Shown: in pieces, positions 4,893-5,858 of the stretch
Position numbering within the stretch: position 1 is the stretch's first letter
Layout of the letters: each line of letters opens with the position of its first letter
Made by a program: the position numbers and the translations under genes
The notes under the pieces: generated by a model
Seen by the model: the letters and a program-made list of their open reading frames with translations, nothing else
What the model was told of the DNA's origin: nothing
The model's database searches: none
Source: Erythrobacteraceae bacterium CCH12-C2
GTDB taxonomy: Bacteria; Pseudomonadota; Alphaproteobacteria; Sphingomonadales; Sphingomonadaceae
Length of the DNA stretch: 5,858 nucleotides
NCBI GenBank assembly: GCA_001556995.1
Contig: LSKF01000133.1
Coordinates: 1-5,858, forward strand
Reading direction: 5' to 3'

Positions 4893-5174
4893 ATGTTAGA
4901 GCATGATCAGAACGAGTGTCACATTTGGCTCGAAGCCAAAAATCCCGATCTCAATGTTGCACGGCGCTATGCCATATCTTGGAGCCAAGACCTGTTCGGT
5001 GTTGCGATTGTTGAATTCTCGTGGGGACGGATTGGAACGCGTGGACAACGACGTAAGTTGTCATTCGCTGACACGGGCAGGGCGAAAAAGTTCGTAGAGC
5101 AGCTGCTGCGGCGCAGAGCGAGCTCACGAAATCGAATTGGCGTTTGCTACCGGGAAGTATTCCGGGGTCCATGA
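4893..5174 (+). CDS. Small WGR-domain protein
   Basis: This 93-aa protein consists almost wholly of a WGR domain. It shows the opening strand pattern HIWLEAKNPDLNVARRYAIS (10-29), the name-giving W44-G45-R46 in FSWGRIGTRGQ, and a basic helix-rich C-terminal half (AKKFVEQLLRRR). WGR domains bind DNA ends or nicks in PARP-type enzymes; stand-alone bacterial versions are frequent on alphaproteobacterial plasmids but their function is not established. There is no signal peptide or membrane segment, so it is presumably cytoplasmic. ATG 4893 is the first start after an upstream in-frame stop at 4839, with no clear Shine-Dalgarno sequence. It converges on the minus-strand gene, with stop codons five bases apart. 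A nucleic-acid role in plasmid maintenance is a guess. Confidence 0.78.
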   Translation: MLEHDQNECHIWLEAKNPDLNVARRYAISWSQDLFGVAIVEFSWGRIGTRGQRRKLSFADTGRAKKFVEQLLRRRASSRNRIGVCYREVFRGP

Positions 5175-5188
5175 CACGTTCACGTGTC
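5173..5188. repeat. Near-perfect palindrome at the convergent gene junction
   Basis: GACACGT (5173-5179) and ACGTGTC (5182-5188) are perfectly complementary around TC. It overlaps the stop codons of both converging genes. The loop is too small and T-runs are absent, so a standard bidirectional terminator is not obvious; a protein-binding site is equally possible. Confidence 0.4.
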
Positions 5189-5858
5189 CGTTCGGACGAT
5201 TGCGCCATCGGAAGTTCGAAGACTGGCCATGCCGGCAGTCACCAAAGCCACAACTGATTGTGACGCGGTTCGCTTGGTCACCTCAAGGCCTCTGGCAAGC
5301 TCCGCACGGGTAAGAGGTCCGATGCCGGCTACAAGACGCCAAGCCAGGGGAGCCGTCGACGAGGCGTAGAGGCCTGAAAGTGCTCCCTCAGCCTGCAGGT
5401 GAGCCCTTTGCATCGCACGGAGGTCGGCGGCTGCACTCTCAGCAGCAGCCTGAAGCCCACGACGTAATAGGACGGGCAGGGGATCCTCGTGAAGTTCACG
5501 GAACAGAGCCCGCGGCATGACCCCAGCAAGCGCCATTGGCGCCGAGCCCAGCCCAAACAAGTGTGGGCGCATGGCGGCCGCAAGCGACGCAGCCCAGGCC
5601 GCCCCCCGGGGCGCCGAACGTGTGACCGCGAACCCACTGACTTGGACCATCTCGCTGCCGCCTTCAAGAAAGTCGATTTCCTCAGTTCGCAGTTCCCCTA
5701 GCCATTCAAGGAGGGTGCCCATCGGATCGCGGGTCGGCAGCAGAACATCGAGCCGCTCGAGCGCGCGATCGGCGGGCCTGTATATCTCGCTGAACCCTTC
5801 GGTGTGACTTTTGGCGGCCATGACCAGCTTGGCGGCATGGGCGAGGGGAGGGTGACCT
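5180..5858 (-). CDS. Uncharacterised protein with C-terminal winged-helix-like domain (5' end outside window)
   Basis: I do not recognise the family. The frame is open from the window edge to the TGA at 5180-5182. An ATG at 5821 would give 213 aa, but it lacks a Shine-Dalgarno sequence and the codons upstream stay open and protein-like (HPPLAHAAKLV), so the true start probably lies beyond 5858. Residues (counted from that ATG) 1-165 are Ala/Leu/Arg-rich and helical in character. Residues about 158-213 look like a winged helix-turn-helix: PLTRAELARGLEVTKRTASQ, then SVVALVTAGMASLRT. The arrangement loosely recalls the HTH-ended DUF1403/DUF1612 proteins of rhizobial plasmids, an uncertain comparison. 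GC content is about 65-73% in sampled lines against about 52% in parA, suggesting a different origin. There are no membrane segments. Confidence 0.7.
   Translation of the reverse strand, partial: GHPPLAHAAKLVMAAKSHTEGFSEIYRPADRALERLDVLLPTRDPMGTLLEWLGELRTEEIDFLEGGSEMVQVSGFAVTRSAPRGAAWAASLAAAMRPHLFGLGSAPMALAGVMPRALFRELHEDPLPVLLRRGLQAAAESAAADLRAMQRAHLQAEGALSGLYASSTAPLAWRLVAGIGPLTRAELARGLEVTKRTASQSVVALVTAGMASLRTSDGAIVRTDT

Noticed and set aside
5176..5191. TTCACGTG as a possible chromosomal-type parS
   Set aside because: Only the central 8 bases match the consensus TGTTTCACGTGAAACA; both flanks disagree completely.
5329..5667. 112-codon minus-strand frame overlapping the GC-rich gene
   Set aside because: High GC keeps alternative frames open; its Arg/Pro/Cys-rich translation is typical of an out-of-frame reading of the 5180-5858 gene.

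Overview
The window looks like the replication and partition core of a low-copy plasmid or chromid from an alphaproteobacterium, in the Rhizobiales/Sphingomonadales range. The evidence is a RepA/ParA-type partition ATPase with an N-terminal helix-turn-helix, a ParB directly behind it with a 4-nt overlap, a third gene for an RPA-family replication initiator, and a small stand-alone WGR-domain gene of the kind common on plasmids of these groups. No rRNA, tRNA, CRISPR array, insertion sequence or transposase is visible.

Layout. Bases 1-237 are a leader with three perfect inverted repeats at nearly equal spacing and a candidate promoter. parA (238-1437), parB (1434-2450) and the initiator gene (2581-3882) follow on the + strand. 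The 130-nt parB-rep gap is dense with signals: a hairpin carrying a perfect Shine-Dalgarno sequence, a candidate promoter, a perfect 18-bp palindrome, and a 28-codon leader reading frame whose stop overlaps the initiator GTG start. Bases 3883-4892 hold no convincing gene and look like the origin region: three copies of an 18-bp repeat (one inverted), a near-consensus DnaA box, four 22-bp iterons in perfect register, an AT-rich stretch and two hairpin-forming repeats. A WGR-domain gene (4893-5174, +) then faces a GC-rich, partly contained gene of unknown function on the - strand (5180 to the window end).

How it works together (inference): the initiator would bind the iterons next to the DnaA box and open the AT-rich stretch. 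ParA and ParB would segregate the replicon through a centromere that is probably one of the unexplained palindromes or inverted repeats. Autoregulation would act at the parA leader, and initiator dosage would be set in the parB-rep gap. The organisation parallels repABC operons (partition genes first, initiator third, regulatory gap between), but an RPA-type initiator takes the place of RepC. All family calls rest on motif recognition by eye; no database search was possible.
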